Shown here in pieces: positions 48,418 through 56,361 of a DNA stretch of 64,000 bases; the first letter of the stretch is position 1, and each line of letters opens with the position of its first letter. The position numbers were made by a program, and so were the translations under genes. Origin of the DNA: Streptococcus porci DSM 23759 (GTDB taxonomy: Bacteria; Bacillota; Bacilli; Lactobacillales; Streptococcaceae); NCBI RefSeq assembly GCF_000423765.1, contig NZ_AUIP01000007.1:62001-126000 (forward strand), written 5' to 3'. Under the pieces are notes generated by a model, which made no database searches, was not told where the DNA came from, and worked only from the letters and a program-made list of their open reading frames with translations.

Positions 48418-49807
48418 AGCAGAAGTGGAAAAACGTCGCGATGATATGATGGCTGACCTTTTCAGCCTTTTGAAAATCAATTCAGAGCGTGATGATTCAA
48501 AAGCTGATAAGGAGCATCCATTTGGTCCTGGTCCTGTCAAAGCCCTTGAGAAGTTTTTGGAAATAGCAGAGCGCGATGGCTACAAGACGCGTAATATCGA
48601 TAACTACGCTGGTGATTTTGAATACGGTGAGGGAGATGAAGTTCTGGGCATTTTTGCACACTTGGACGTTGTGCCAGCAGGTAGTGGCTGGGATACCAAT
48701 CCTTACGAGCCAGTCATCAAAGATGGCAAACTCTATGCGCGCGGGTCATCGGATGACAAAGGTCCAACTATGGCTTGTTACTATGGTCTTAAGATTATCA
48801 AGGAACTTGGTTTGCCAGTGTCTAAAAAAGTTCGTTTTATTGTTGGTACTGATGAAGAATCAGGTTGGGCTGACATGGATTACTATTTTGAGCACAATGG
48901 TCTCAAAGATCCTGACTTCGGATTTTCTCCAGATGCAGAATTTCCAATCATCAATGGCGAAAAGGGTAATATCACAGAGTACTTACATTTTGCAGGTCAA
49001 AACCAAGGCGACTATGTTCTTCATAGTCTGACGGGTGGTCTTCGTGAAAACATGGTTCCAGAATCTGGAACGGCTGTCTTTTCAGCACCGCTTTCTTCAC
49101 AAGAATTGCAAGAAAAGGTTACCACTTTTACGAAAGAAAATGGTCTGACAGCTACTCTTACAGAAGAAGCAGGCCGTTTCACCCTTGTTCTTATCGGTAA
49201 ATCTGCTCACGGTGCTCATCCAGAAGCTGGTATCAATGGTGTGACTTACTTGGCAAATTTCTTGAGCCAATTTGCTTTTGAAGGTGCTGCCAAGGATTAT
49301 CTTCACGTCGCAGGTAACATCATTCATACAGACCATTATGCTGAAAAAACTGGTGTAGCTTATACGGATGAAAAGATGGGGCAACTGACTATGAATGCTG
49401 GTGTCTTCAAGTTTGATGAAAAATCAGACGATAACACCATTGCATTAAACTTCCGTTATCCACAAGGTACTGACAAAGAAAACATCAAATCAGTTCTTGA
49501 AACTATTGAAGGAGTTAAGGAAGTGACTCTTGCGGCTCATGGACATGTGCCACATTACACACCGATGGAAGATGAATTGGTGTCAACCCTCTTATCTGTT
49601 TACGAAAAACAAACTGGTCTTAAAGGTTTTGAACAAATCATCGGCGGTGGAACCTTTGGTCGTCTCCTCAAACGTGGTGTTGCCTTTGGCGCTATGTTCC
49701 CAGGTTATACAGACACCATGCACCAAGCCAATGAGTTTGCAGATGTGGAAGACCTCTACCGCGCAGCAGCAATCTATGCTGAAGCTATTTATGAACTTAT
49801 TAAATAA
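48401..49807 (+). CDS. pepV: Dipeptidase PepV
   Basis: A 468-residue cytosolic dizinc M20 peptidase that splits a wide range of dipeptides. Zinc ligands are visible in FAHLDVVPAG (His/Asp), SSDDKGP, GTDEES and the FSPDAEFP Asp, with a C-terminal ligand in MFPGYTDTMHQANEFA. The start overlaps the ACT gene, and only a weak purine-rich site (AGAGAAAA) precedes it, suggesting coupled translation. It releases free amino acids and complements the nitrogen-related genes nearby. A diverged paralogue is at 1339. Confidence 0.95.
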   Translation: MTIDFKAEVEKRRDDMMADLFSLLKINSERDDSKADKEHPFGPGPVKALEKFLEIAERDGYKTRNIDNYAGDFEYGEGDEVLGIFAHLDVVPAGSGWDTNPYEPVIKDGKLYARGSSDDKGPTMACYYGLKIIKELGLPVSKKVRFIVGTDEESGWADMDYYFEHNGLKDPDFGFSPDAEFPIINGEKGNITEYLHFAGQNQGDYVLHSLTGGLRENMVPESGTAVFSAPLSSQELQEKVTTFTKENGLTATLTEEAGRFTLVLIGKSAHGAHPEAGINGVTYLANFLSQFAFEGAAKDYLHVAGNIIHTDHYAEKTGVAYTDEKMGQLTMNAGVFKFDEKSDDNTIALNFRYPQGTDKENIKSVLETIEGVKEVTLAAHGHVPHYTPMEDELVSTLLSVYEKQTGLKGFEQIIGGGTFGRLLKRGVAFGAMFPGYTDTMHQANEFADVEDLYRAAAIYAEAIYELIK

Positions 49808-49812
49808 AAATT

Positions 49813-49835
49813 AAGGCAGGGCAACCTGTCTTTTT
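49813..49835 (+). terminator. Terminator after pepV
   Basis: GGCAGG (49815-49820) and CCTGTC (49825-49830) pair around a GCAA tetraloop, followed by five T. Confidence 0.75.
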
Positions 49836-49842
49836 GAGAAAA

Positions 49843-50430
49843 ATGAAAACATTAGATGAGATTATCTCAGCCATAATGGCTGATTCCGAAAATGTTGGCT
49901 TTACCCAAGTTGGTATTAAGCCACTCGTTGCAGCACCAGAGACCGCAAGAATTGTCATCATTGGTCAGGCGCCGGGGGTACGCGCGCAGGAGACAGGGAT
50001 TTATTTCAATGACCCATCAGGGGACAATCTCAGGGAGTGGTTGGGCATAAATCGGGAGACTTTTTATCATTCTGGCTTGATTGCAGTTGTTCCTATGGAT
50101 TTTTACTATCCGGGAAAAGCTAGGAATGGAGACTTGCCACCTCGGGCAGGTTTTGCTCAAAAGTGGCACCCTGATATTTTACGACTGATGCCCAAAACGG
50201 AGCTTTTTATCCTGATTGGAGCATATGCGCAGCATTTTTACCTAAAGCAAAAATCTTCCGTTAAAGTGACTGACAACGTCAAGCATTTTCGAGATTTTTT
50301 ACCAGACTACTTTCCACTTGTGCACCCCTCACCCCGCAATAATATCTGGCAAGCTAAAAATCCTTGGTTTAAGGAGGAAATTTTGCCAGAGTTACGAAAG
50401 AGGGTTAGTGAGATTTTAAGTCAAATATGA
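49843..50430 (+). CDS. Uracil-DNA glycosylase superfamily protein
   Basis: A 195-residue protein of the UDG fold. Motif 1 is IGQAPG (about residues 41-46) with a downstream NDPSGDNLREWLG segment, and motif 2 is HPSPRNN near 165-171. The pattern fits the short bacterial UDG-like group annotated as uracil-DNA glycosylase family rather than classical Ung, so repair activity is likely but not certain. The ATG 49843 is preferred to TTG 49834 because the latter lies in the terminator T-tract. Confidence 0.8.
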   Translation: MKTLDEIISAIMADSENVGFTQVGIKPLVAAPETARIVIIGQAPGVRAQETGIYFNDPSGDNLREWLGINRETFYHSGLIAVVPMDFYYPGKARNGDLPPRAGFAQKWHPDILRLMPKTELFILIGAYAQHFYLKQKSSVKVTDNVKHFRDFLPDYFPLVHPSPRNNIWQAKNPWFKEEILPELRKRVSEILSQI

Positions 50431-50595
50431 CGGAAAGAAGCAGACCTAATACAAGCTTAGCGACCTTCTTTTCTTGTTATGATACAATTCTTCGCAAAAC
50501 ATAAAAATTATTTAGAAAATTGACTAATCATACATCATAAAAAGTCCTCTAAAAATCTCAATTTTGATAAAACGCCTAAATAAAAGTCTATGATA

Positions 50596-50614
50596 ATGTC
50601 ATAAAATCTAACAT
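50596..50614. promoter_or_regulatory. GlnR-type operator upstream of the 5-oxoprolinase operon
   Basis: ATGTCATAAAATCTAACAT matches ATGTNA-N7-TNACAT perfectly and lies exactly 16 bases upstream of the predicted -35, the same geometry as the glnPQ box. Confidence 0.85.
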
Positions 50615-50630
50615 TAAAACATAAAAACGC

Positions 50631-50659
50631 TTGCTTTATGTATTTTTTTACGCTATAAT
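50631..50659 (+). promoter_or_regulatory. Promoter of the 5-oxoprolinase operon
   Basis: TTGCTT (50631-50636), 17-base spacer, perfect TATAAT (50654-50659). AAAGGGGGA then precedes the first ATG. Confidence 0.8.
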
Positions 50660-50691
50660 AAGAGCACTCAAATTTAAAGGGGGATTATATT

Positions 50692-51888
50692 ATGGCATCT
50701 AACAAAAAAAGTGCTCTTTTGGGAGCTGCGTTTATCATGGCAACATCTGCTATCGGACCTGGTTTTTTGACCCAGACGGCACGGTTTACGGGTGATTTTG
50801 GTGGAAGTTTTGGCTTTGTCATTATTTCTTCCATCGTTTTGGCTTTGATTGTTCAATTAAATGTTTGGCGCATATTAACGGTCAGTGGTCTTAGAGGACA
50901 GGACATCGCCAATAAAATTCTGCCTGGATTGGGTTATGTACTGGCTATTTTGATTGTCCTTGGAGGCTTGGTCTTTAACATTGGAAATGTTGGAGGAGGT
51001 GCACTTGGTTTTAATACGCTTCTAGGAATTCCTACTTGGCTTGGATATTTTCTTGCTGGCGGACTAGCTATTTTGATTTTTCTTTTTAAAAATGCCATGC
51101 AGGCAATGGATCGCTTTACTAAACTATTAGGTGGTTTGATGATTGCTGTCATCTTTATTGTTATCTTAATAGTCAATCCCCCTTATGGAGAAGCACTAAA
51201 AGAAACAATCATACCGTCTGCAGGAATTTCTAATCTCTTCAATGCCATTCTTACTCTACTCGGCGGTACCGTGGGTGGTTACATTACTTTTGCCGGAGCG
51301 CATCGCCTTATTGATGCGGGATATACTGGTCGCGAGAATTTGGATCATGTAACAAAAAGTTCTGTTATGGGAATTTCTATCGCTACAATTGTTCGTGTCT
51401 TTCTTTTCTTAGCTGTTTTAGGTGTAGTATCAACGGGTCTTGTTCTTGATGCTGCAAATCCAGCTGCTGATGCTTTCAAGCAAGGAGCGGGTGAAATCGG
51501 CTACCGTTTCTTTGGATTAGTGCTTTTATCAGCTGCATTAACATCTATTGTTGGAGCGGCTTACACTTCAGTCACATTTTTGAAAACCTTAAGTACAACA
51601 GTAGCCAAAAATGAGAAGTTAGTAACCATTCTATTTATCCTAATTTCGACAGTTATTATGGCCTTTGTTGGTCAGCCAGCAAATCTCTTGGTAATTGCAG
51701 GTGCCTTGAATGGGTTGATTTTGCCACTTACTTTAGGTATTTGTCTCATCGCCAGTCAAAAAACAAGCATTATGGGAGTTGATTACAAGCACCCTAAGTG
51801 GTTATTGATCTTGGGTATCGTAGTTGTTCTTATTACAGCTTACCTAGGTATTTCATCGTTGCAAAATCTTGGGCAATTATTTGCTTGA
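50692..51888 (+). CDS. NRAMP-fold transporter of the YcsG group, probable 5-oxoproline importer
   Basis: A 398-residue protein with about eleven hydrophobic segments and the LeuT-like NRAMP fold. The helix-1 motif that is DPGN in metal transporters reads GPGF here (IGPGF, residues 21-25). Helix 6, normally with MPH, reads ITFAGAHR (198-205). The metal-binding Asp, Asn and Met are thus missing, so divalent-cation transport is unlikely. Bacillus ycsG, a homologue, also neighbours ycsF and kipI/kipA. I infer import of 5-oxoproline or a related lactam. First gene of a six-gene operon under the GlnR-type box. Confidence 0.8.
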   Translation: MASNKKSALLGAAFIMATSAIGPGFLTQTARFTGDFGGSFGFVIISSIVLALIVQLNVWRILTVSGLRGQDIANKILPGLGYVLAILIVLGGLVFNIGNVGGGALGFNTLLGIPTWLGYFLAGGLAILIFLFKNAMQAMDRFTKLLGGLMIAVIFIVILIVNPPYGEALKETIIPSAGISNLFNAILTLLGGTVGGYITFAGAHRLIDAGYTGRENLDHVTKSSVMGISIATIVRVFLFLAVLGVVSTGLVLDAANPAADAFKQGAGEIGYRFFGLVLLSAALTSIVGAAYTSVTFLKTLSTTVAKNEKLVTILFILISTVIMAFVGQPANLLVIAGALNGLILPLTLGICLIASQKTSIMGVDYKHPKWLLILGIVVVLITAYLGISSLQNLGQLFA

Positions 51889-51909
51889 TAACACCTAAGG
51901 AGGTCTGAT

Positions 51910-52650
51910 ATGACTTATGAGATTAGAATTGCGGGTGACTCGGCACTTGTGATTGAGTTTGAGCAAGACATTCGTGAGGATATCAATCGTCAGATTAAGG
52001 GCATTTTTCAACTTTTAAAAGAGCAACCGATACAAGGTGTGTTAGATGTCATTCCAGCTTTTGCTTCGCTTTTGGTTTCCTATGATCCTAGAGTAATCAC
52101 TTATGAAAAATTGCGGAAGCGGCTAAAAGCTTTGGCAACAATTGATGTTTCTATCAAAGATGAACTTCGACGTATTTTAGAAATACCTGTTTGTTATGGT
52201 GGAGCATATGGCCCAGACTTAGCATTTGTTGCTCAAAATGCTGGGCTTAGCGAGGAAGAGGTTATCAAGCGACATACGGGACGTGATTATCTGATTTACA
52301 TGTTAGGGTTCTTACCAGGGTTTACCTATCTAGGTGGCCTTGATCAAGCCATTCATACACCACGTTTGGATGAACCGAGATTGTCAATTGAAGCAGGTAG
52401 TGTTGGTATCGGTGGCAACCAAACAGGCATTTACCCGCTAGCGTCTCCGGGGGGGTGGCAATTAATCGGTCGAACTCCCGTTAAAACATATGACCCCAAT
52501 CGCAAGCAACCCATCCTTTTTGAAGCAGGAGATTATATTCGCTTTAAGGCAATCGATGAAGAAAGTTATGCCGAAATTCACAGGGCTGTTCTAGAGGGAA
52601 CTTATGAAGTTTCTGTTATTAGGGGCGAGGAGGTAAGGCATGGGAATTAG
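51910..52650 (+). CDS. pxpB: 5-oxoprolinase subunit PxpB (KipI-like)
   Basis: A 246-residue protein of the KipI/AHS1 family. The N-terminal half (about 1-85) is the KipI-N domain, and the C-terminal half is a cyclophilin-like barrel with GFLPGFTYLGGL, PRLSIEAGSVGIGGNQTGIYPLASPGGWQLIGRTP. With PxpC it converts 5-oxoproline for hydrolysis to glutamate. The pair is homologous to the carboxyltransferase region of urea carboxylase. TAAGGAGGT precedes the ATG. It overlaps pxpC by 11 bases, which favours a 1:1 complex. Confidence 0.93.
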   Translation: MTYEIRIAGDSALVIEFEQDIREDINRQIKGIFQLLKEQPIQGVLDVIPAFASLLVSYDPRVITYEKLRKRLKALATIDVSIKDELRRILEIPVCYGGAYGPDLAFVAQNAGLSEEEVIKRHTGRDYLIYMLGFLPGFTYLGGLDQAIHTPRLDEPRLSIEAGSVGIGGNQTGIYPLASPGGWQLIGRTPVKTYDPNRKQPILFEAGDYIRFKAIDEESYAEIHRAVLEGTYEVSVIRGEEVRHGN

Positions 52651-53644
52651 AATTTTAAAACCAGGGATTTTGACAACGGTTCAAGATATGGGGCGTAATG
52701 GCTATCAAAGTCAAGGCTTTGGGGTTTCAGGTGTTATGGATGTAAGATCTTTTCGTATTGCAAATCTCCTAATTGACAATCCTGAAAACGAAGCTGTGCT
52801 TGAATTTTCTCTAGTCGGACCAACTCTAGAATTTACTCGTGCCACGATTATTGCAATAACTGGCGGTGACTTTCAGCCGACAATTAATGGTCAGCCTGCA
52901 CCTATGTACACCGCAATTTACATGCATAAGGGAGATGTCTTAGCATTTGGTGGTGCGCGAACGGGTTCACGTGGTTATATCAGCTTTTCAAGCTACCTAC
53001 AGGTGCCCTCTGTTATGGGAAGTCGTTCGACCAATATTAAAATCGGTATGGGTGGTTTTAAAGGAAGGAAGCTACAAGCAGGTGATTTCATTGGTTTTCG
53101 AATCAATCGTCTCTACCTTCCTTACTTCCTGTCACGTACCTTGGATATTGATGAATTTGACGAGGAAGAAGTGACTTTGCGTGTTGTGCTAGGGCCTCAG
53201 GATCATCGTTTTAGCAAAAAAGGGATTCAAACATTTTTAAATGAAACCTATACAATTTCGAGTGATTTTGATCGTATGGGTTGTCGATTGGATGGACCAT
53301 TTATTGCCCACAAGGATAAGGCAGATATTATTTCGGATGGAACAAGTTTTGGATCTGTTCAAGTTCCAGCTCATGGAAAGCCAATTATTCTATTAGCCGA
53401 TAGACAAACAACTGGAGGCTATGCCAAGATTGCTACAGTAATTTCTGTGGATTTACCAAAGCTAGTTCAACGCAAGACAGATCATAAGGTGCGTTTTAAG
53501 GCTATTTCGGTCGAAGAAGCGCAAGCTTTGCTCCAAAAAGAAACTAAGGAAATGAGAAAAATGCAACAACTGATTCACCAACCTTGTCTAGAAGTTTTAG
53601 ATCGTCGTCAGGTTGCTAAACGAATTTCAAAACTTTTTCAATAG
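52640..53644 (+). CDS. pxpC: 5-oxoprolinase subunit PxpC (KipA-like)
   Basis: A 334-residue protein of the KipA/AHS2 family, starting with the diagnostic LKPGILTTVQDMGRNGYQSQGFGVSGVMD and containing LVGPTLEF, RGYISFSS and FGSVQVPAHGKPIILLADRQTTGGYAKIATV. It pairs with PxpB. In Bacillus the homologue KipA antagonises the kinase inhibitor KipI, but the enzymatic role is now considered primary. The stop is ten bases before accB-like. Confidence 0.93.
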   Translation: MGIRILKPGILTTVQDMGRNGYQSQGFGVSGVMDVRSFRIANLLIDNPENEAVLEFSLVGPTLEFTRATIIAITGGDFQPTINGQPAPMYTAIYMHKGDVLAFGGARTGSRGYISFSSYLQVPSVMGSRSTNIKIGMGGFKGRKLQAGDFIGFRINRLYLPYFLSRTLDIDEFDEEEVTLRVVLGPQDHRFSKKGIQTFLNETYTISSDFDRMGCRLDGPFIAHKDKADIISDGTSFGSVQVPAHGKPIILLADRQTTGGYAKIATVISVDLPKLVQRKTDHKVRFKAISVEEAQALLQKETKEMRKMQQLIHQPCLEVLDRRQVAKRISKLFQ

Positions 53645-53654
53645 GAGGTAAATT

Positions 53655-54074
53655 ATGGATATTCAACAAATTAGAGAGTTGGTAGCTATTCTTGAGAAAT
53701 CAAGTCTAGTGGAATTAACGATAGAGGAGGGGGAATCAAAGATTCATCTCAGTCGTAAAGGAGAATTTGCTAGCCCTCTAGCCACTTCAAGTCTAGCAAC
53801 AGCTTTAGGGGAAGCCGTTGAGGAGGACACAGATGAAGACTACATCACTTCTCCTATTGTAGGAACCTTTTATTCGGCAGCAGGGCCAGATATCCCAGCT
53901 TTTGCGCGTGTCGGGGATAAACTGAAAGCAGGTGAAACCATCTGTATCCTTGAAGCAATGAAAATGATGAATGAAATCACTGTCGGATTTGATTGTGAAG
54001 TTGAAGCTATTCTTGTGAGCAATGAACAGAAAGTGGAGTATGGCCAACCTTTGTTCCGAATTAAGAAATTGTAG
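53655..54074 (+). CDS. Biotin carboxyl carrier protein of the pxp operon (AccB-like)
   Basis: A 139-residue AccB-type protein: an N-terminal helix-rich part (about 1-35), an acidic linker, and a biotinyl domain (about 60-139) with the biotin-accepting Lys103 in EAMKMMNEI. It starts AGGAGGT-ATG right after pxpC. Fatty-acid biosynthesis uses its own accB in the fab cluster, so this copy, lying between pxpC and pxpA with no accD or accA, probably serves the PxpBC complex. It needs BirA for biotinylation. Confidence 0.9.
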   Translation: MDIQQIRELVAILEKSSLVELTIEEGESKIHLSRKGEFASPLATSSLATALGEAVEEDTDEDYITSPIVGTFYSAAGPDIPAFARVGDKLKAGETICILEAMKMMNEITVGFDCEVEAILVSNEQKVEYGQPLFRIKKL

Positions 54075-54083
54075 GTGTAGCTT

Positions 54084-55433
54084 ATGATTCAAAAAGTATT
54101 GATTGCCAATCGTGGCGAAATTGCTGTGCGGATTATTCGAGCATGTCGTAATCTTGGGATACAGTCAGTGGCTATCTACTCTAAAGAGGATTCTAAAAGT
54201 TTACATGTCAAATTAGCAGATCAGCGTGTCTGTATAGGTGAGGGTCCTGCTAGAAATAGTTACCTCAATAAAGAGCGTATCATTACAGCTGCTCTCAATG
54301 TGGGGGCTGATGCCATTCACCCAGGGTTTGGTTTTTTATCGGAAAATGCAGACTTTGCACGACTTTGCCAAGAACATGACTTGATTTTTATCGGACCAAA
54401 ACCAGAAGTCATTGAGCAAATGGGAAACAAATCTCAAGCACGTAAGACTATGATAGCAGCGGGAGTTCCAGTTGTTCCAGGAAGTCAAGACCATGTCAAT
54501 GATGTCACTGCTGCTAGAACGTTACTGACAGAGATTGGTTTTCCTGTCATGATAAAGGCCTCTTCAGGAGGGGGTGGTAAAGGCATGCGTGTGGCTCGCA
54601 CAGCTTTAGAATTTGAAGACCAGTTTAATTTAGCACAAAGTGAATCCATCAACGCTTTTGCTGATGATTCGATGTATTTAGAAAAATTTATCGAAGAACC
54701 AAGACATATTGAAATTCAAATTATGGCAGATCAGTTTGGTCATATCGTTGCGCTTGGTGAGCGCGATTGTTCTGTTCAACGAAATCATCAAAAATTGATT
54801 GAAGAATCCCCGTCACCAGCAATAGACGACAAAACTCGAGAGGCATTAAATCAAGTTGCTGTTAAAGCAGCTAAAGCAGTTGGTTACACTAATGCTGGAA
54901 CAATTGAATTCATTATGGATAAATCTAATACTTTTTACTTTATGGAGATGAACACCCGTATCCAAGTGGAGCACGGTGTGACAGAAATGGTGACAGGTGT
55001 AGATCTTATCATTGAACAAATTAGAGTCGCAGACGGGCAAAAACTCTCTTTCAGTCAAGAGGATGTGGTCCTCAGAGGACATGCTATAGAATGCCGTGTT
55101 AATGCAGAAATTCCAGCTCAGAATTTCATGCCTAATCCTGGACCGGTAAATCATTTGCACCTTCCCAACGGTAATGGCGTGCGCGTAGATACTGCCCTTT
55201 ACACAGGATATCAGATACCATCAGATTATGATTCGATGATTGCCAAGATTATTGTTCATGCTCCAGATCGAGCGTCAGCCATCCAAAAGATGAAAACTGC
55301 TCTAGGAGAGATGGTTGTGCTCGGTGTTGAAACCAATCTAGATTTTCAATACAATATCATGCATCACCCTAAGTTTGTTGAAGGCGATGTGGATACTAGT
55401 TTTATTGAAAAATTTTTAAATGGAGGACAGTAA
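54084..55433 (+). CDS. Biotin carboxylase of the pxp operon (AccC-like)
   Basis: A 449-residue ATP-grasp enzyme that carboxylates biotin with bicarbonate and ATP. It shows NRGEIAVRIIRACR at the start, the Gly-rich ATP loop ASSGGGGKGMRV (about 160-171), GERDCSVQRNHQKL and NTRIQVEHGVTE with Glu296 in the usual place. The motif EHPVTE of AccC reads EHGVTE here (Gly298 in place of Pro). It is full-length with no fused transferase domain. The stop abuts the pxpA start. I infer that it charges the neighbouring carrier for the PxpBC step. Confidence 0.92.
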   Translation: MIQKVLIANRGEIAVRIIRACRNLGIQSVAIYSKEDSKSLHVKLADQRVCIGEGPARNSYLNKERIITAALNVGADAIHPGFGFLSENADFARLCQEHDLIFIGPKPEVIEQMGNKSQARKTMIAAGVPVVPGSQDHVNDVTAARTLLTEIGFPVMIKASSGGGGKGMRVARTALEFEDQFNLAQSESINAFADDSMYLEKFIEEPRHIEIQIMADQFGHIVALGERDCSVQRNHQKLIEESPSPAIDDKTREALNQVAVKAAKAVGYTNAGTIEFIMDKSNTFYFMEMNTRIQVEHGVTEMVTGVDLIIEQIRVADGQKLSFSQEDVVLRGHAIECRVNAEIPAQNFMPNPGPVNHLHLPNGNGVRVDTALYTGYQIPSDYDSMIAKIIVHAPDRASAIQKMKTALGEMVVLGVETNLDFQYNIMHHPKFVEGDVDTSFIEKFLNGGQ

Positions 55434-56207
55434 ATGGTCTATCAAGTTGATTTAAATAGTGATTTAGGTGAAAGCTTTGGAGCCTATACCATTGGAAGTG
55501 ATAGCGAAGTGATTCCGCTGATTAGCTCTGCCAACCTTGCTTGTGGCTATCACGCTGGTGACCCTTTGGTAATGGCTGAGACCGTAAAGCTTGCTAAAAT
55601 CAGTAAAATTGCTATCGGGGCTCACCCTGGTTTTCCAGACTTGATCGGATTTGGTCGGAGAAATCTCTCTGTAACTGCCCAAGAAGCCTCTGCCTACGTG
55701 ACTTATCAGCTGGGGGCTTTAGATGCTTTTGTAAAAGCTGAGCTATTGCACCTGCAACATGTTAAACCTCACGGTGCCCTTTACAATATGGCTTGTCAAG
55801 ATAGTCAACTAGCAAAAGCAATCGCTGACGCCACTGCACGATACGATGACAATCTGTTTCTTCTCTGCCCAGGTGCCAGTGAATTAGCTCTTGCAGCAAA
55901 AAAAGCAGGGCTTCGTGTTGCTAAAGAAGTATTTGCAGATCGTGCTTACGAAAATGATGGCTCTCTAGTTAATCGTCGTAAGTCTGGGGCAATGATTACA
56001 GATGAAAAAATTGCGATTCAGCGCCTTATTCAAATGGTCAAGGAAAAAACGGTAGAAACAATTGATGGAAAGGTAATTCCTATTGAAGCAGACTCTATTT
56101 GTGTTCATGGTGATGGTGAAAAAGCCTTGCAATTTGTAAAAAATATTCGGCACAGCTTCAATGATGAAGGTATCGAAATCATTGCTTTAAATGAACTTTT
56201 AAAGTGA
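55434..56207 (+). CDS. pxpA: 5-oxoprolinase subunit PxpA (LamB/YcsF family)
   Basis: A 257-residue TIM-barrel-like protein of the LamB/YcsF family, the hydrolase part of prokaryotic 5-oxoprolinase. Conserved segments are DLNSDLGESFG, NLACGYHAGDP, AHPGFPDLIGFGRR, HVKPHGALYN and EVFADRAYENDGSLVNR, with CVHGDG near the end; the Asp/His residues in these probably bind metal. It begins immediately after the biotin carboxylase stop, with GGAGGA as ribosome binding site. Last gene of the operon. Confidence 0.95.
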   Translation: MVYQVDLNSDLGESFGAYTIGSDSEVIPLISSANLACGYHAGDPLVMAETVKLAKISKIAIGAHPGFPDLIGFGRRNLSVTAQEASAYVTYQLGALDAFVKAELLHLQHVKPHGALYNMACQDSQLAKAIADATARYDDNLFLLCPGASELALAAKKAGLRVAKEVFADRAYENDGSLVNRRKSGAMITDEKIAIQRLIQMVKEKTVETIDGKVIPIEADSICVHGDGEKALQFVKNIRHSFNDEGIEIIALNELLK

Positions 56208-56225
56208 TTGGAATTTAGAAGAATC

Positions 56226-56332
56226 ATGACTACCCGTCAAACGGGCGGTTTGAACAAGAGTTAGTTTTTGCTCAGCCTCGGTTTATTTGTCAAGCTCCTT
56301 GAGGAGCGTGACGGACTAAAAGTCACATAATT
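56226..56332 (+). other. Hairpin-rich 3' region of the pxp operon
   Basis: Three small inverted repeats occur: CCCGT/ACGGG (56233-56245), GTCAAGCTCC/GGAGCGTGAC (about 56289-56312, one mismatch) and GACTAAAAGTC. None has a T-tract. They may stabilise the operon's 3' end or be a decayed repeat element. Confidence 0.4.
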
Positions 56333-56361
56333 AAAAAAATCGCTTAGATGGCGATTTTTTT
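56333..56361. terminator. Bidirectional terminator between pxpA and trkH
   Basis: AAAAAAATCGC (56333-56343) pairs perfectly with GCGATTTTTTT (56351-56361), seven-base loop; the two operons converge here. Confidence 0.9.
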
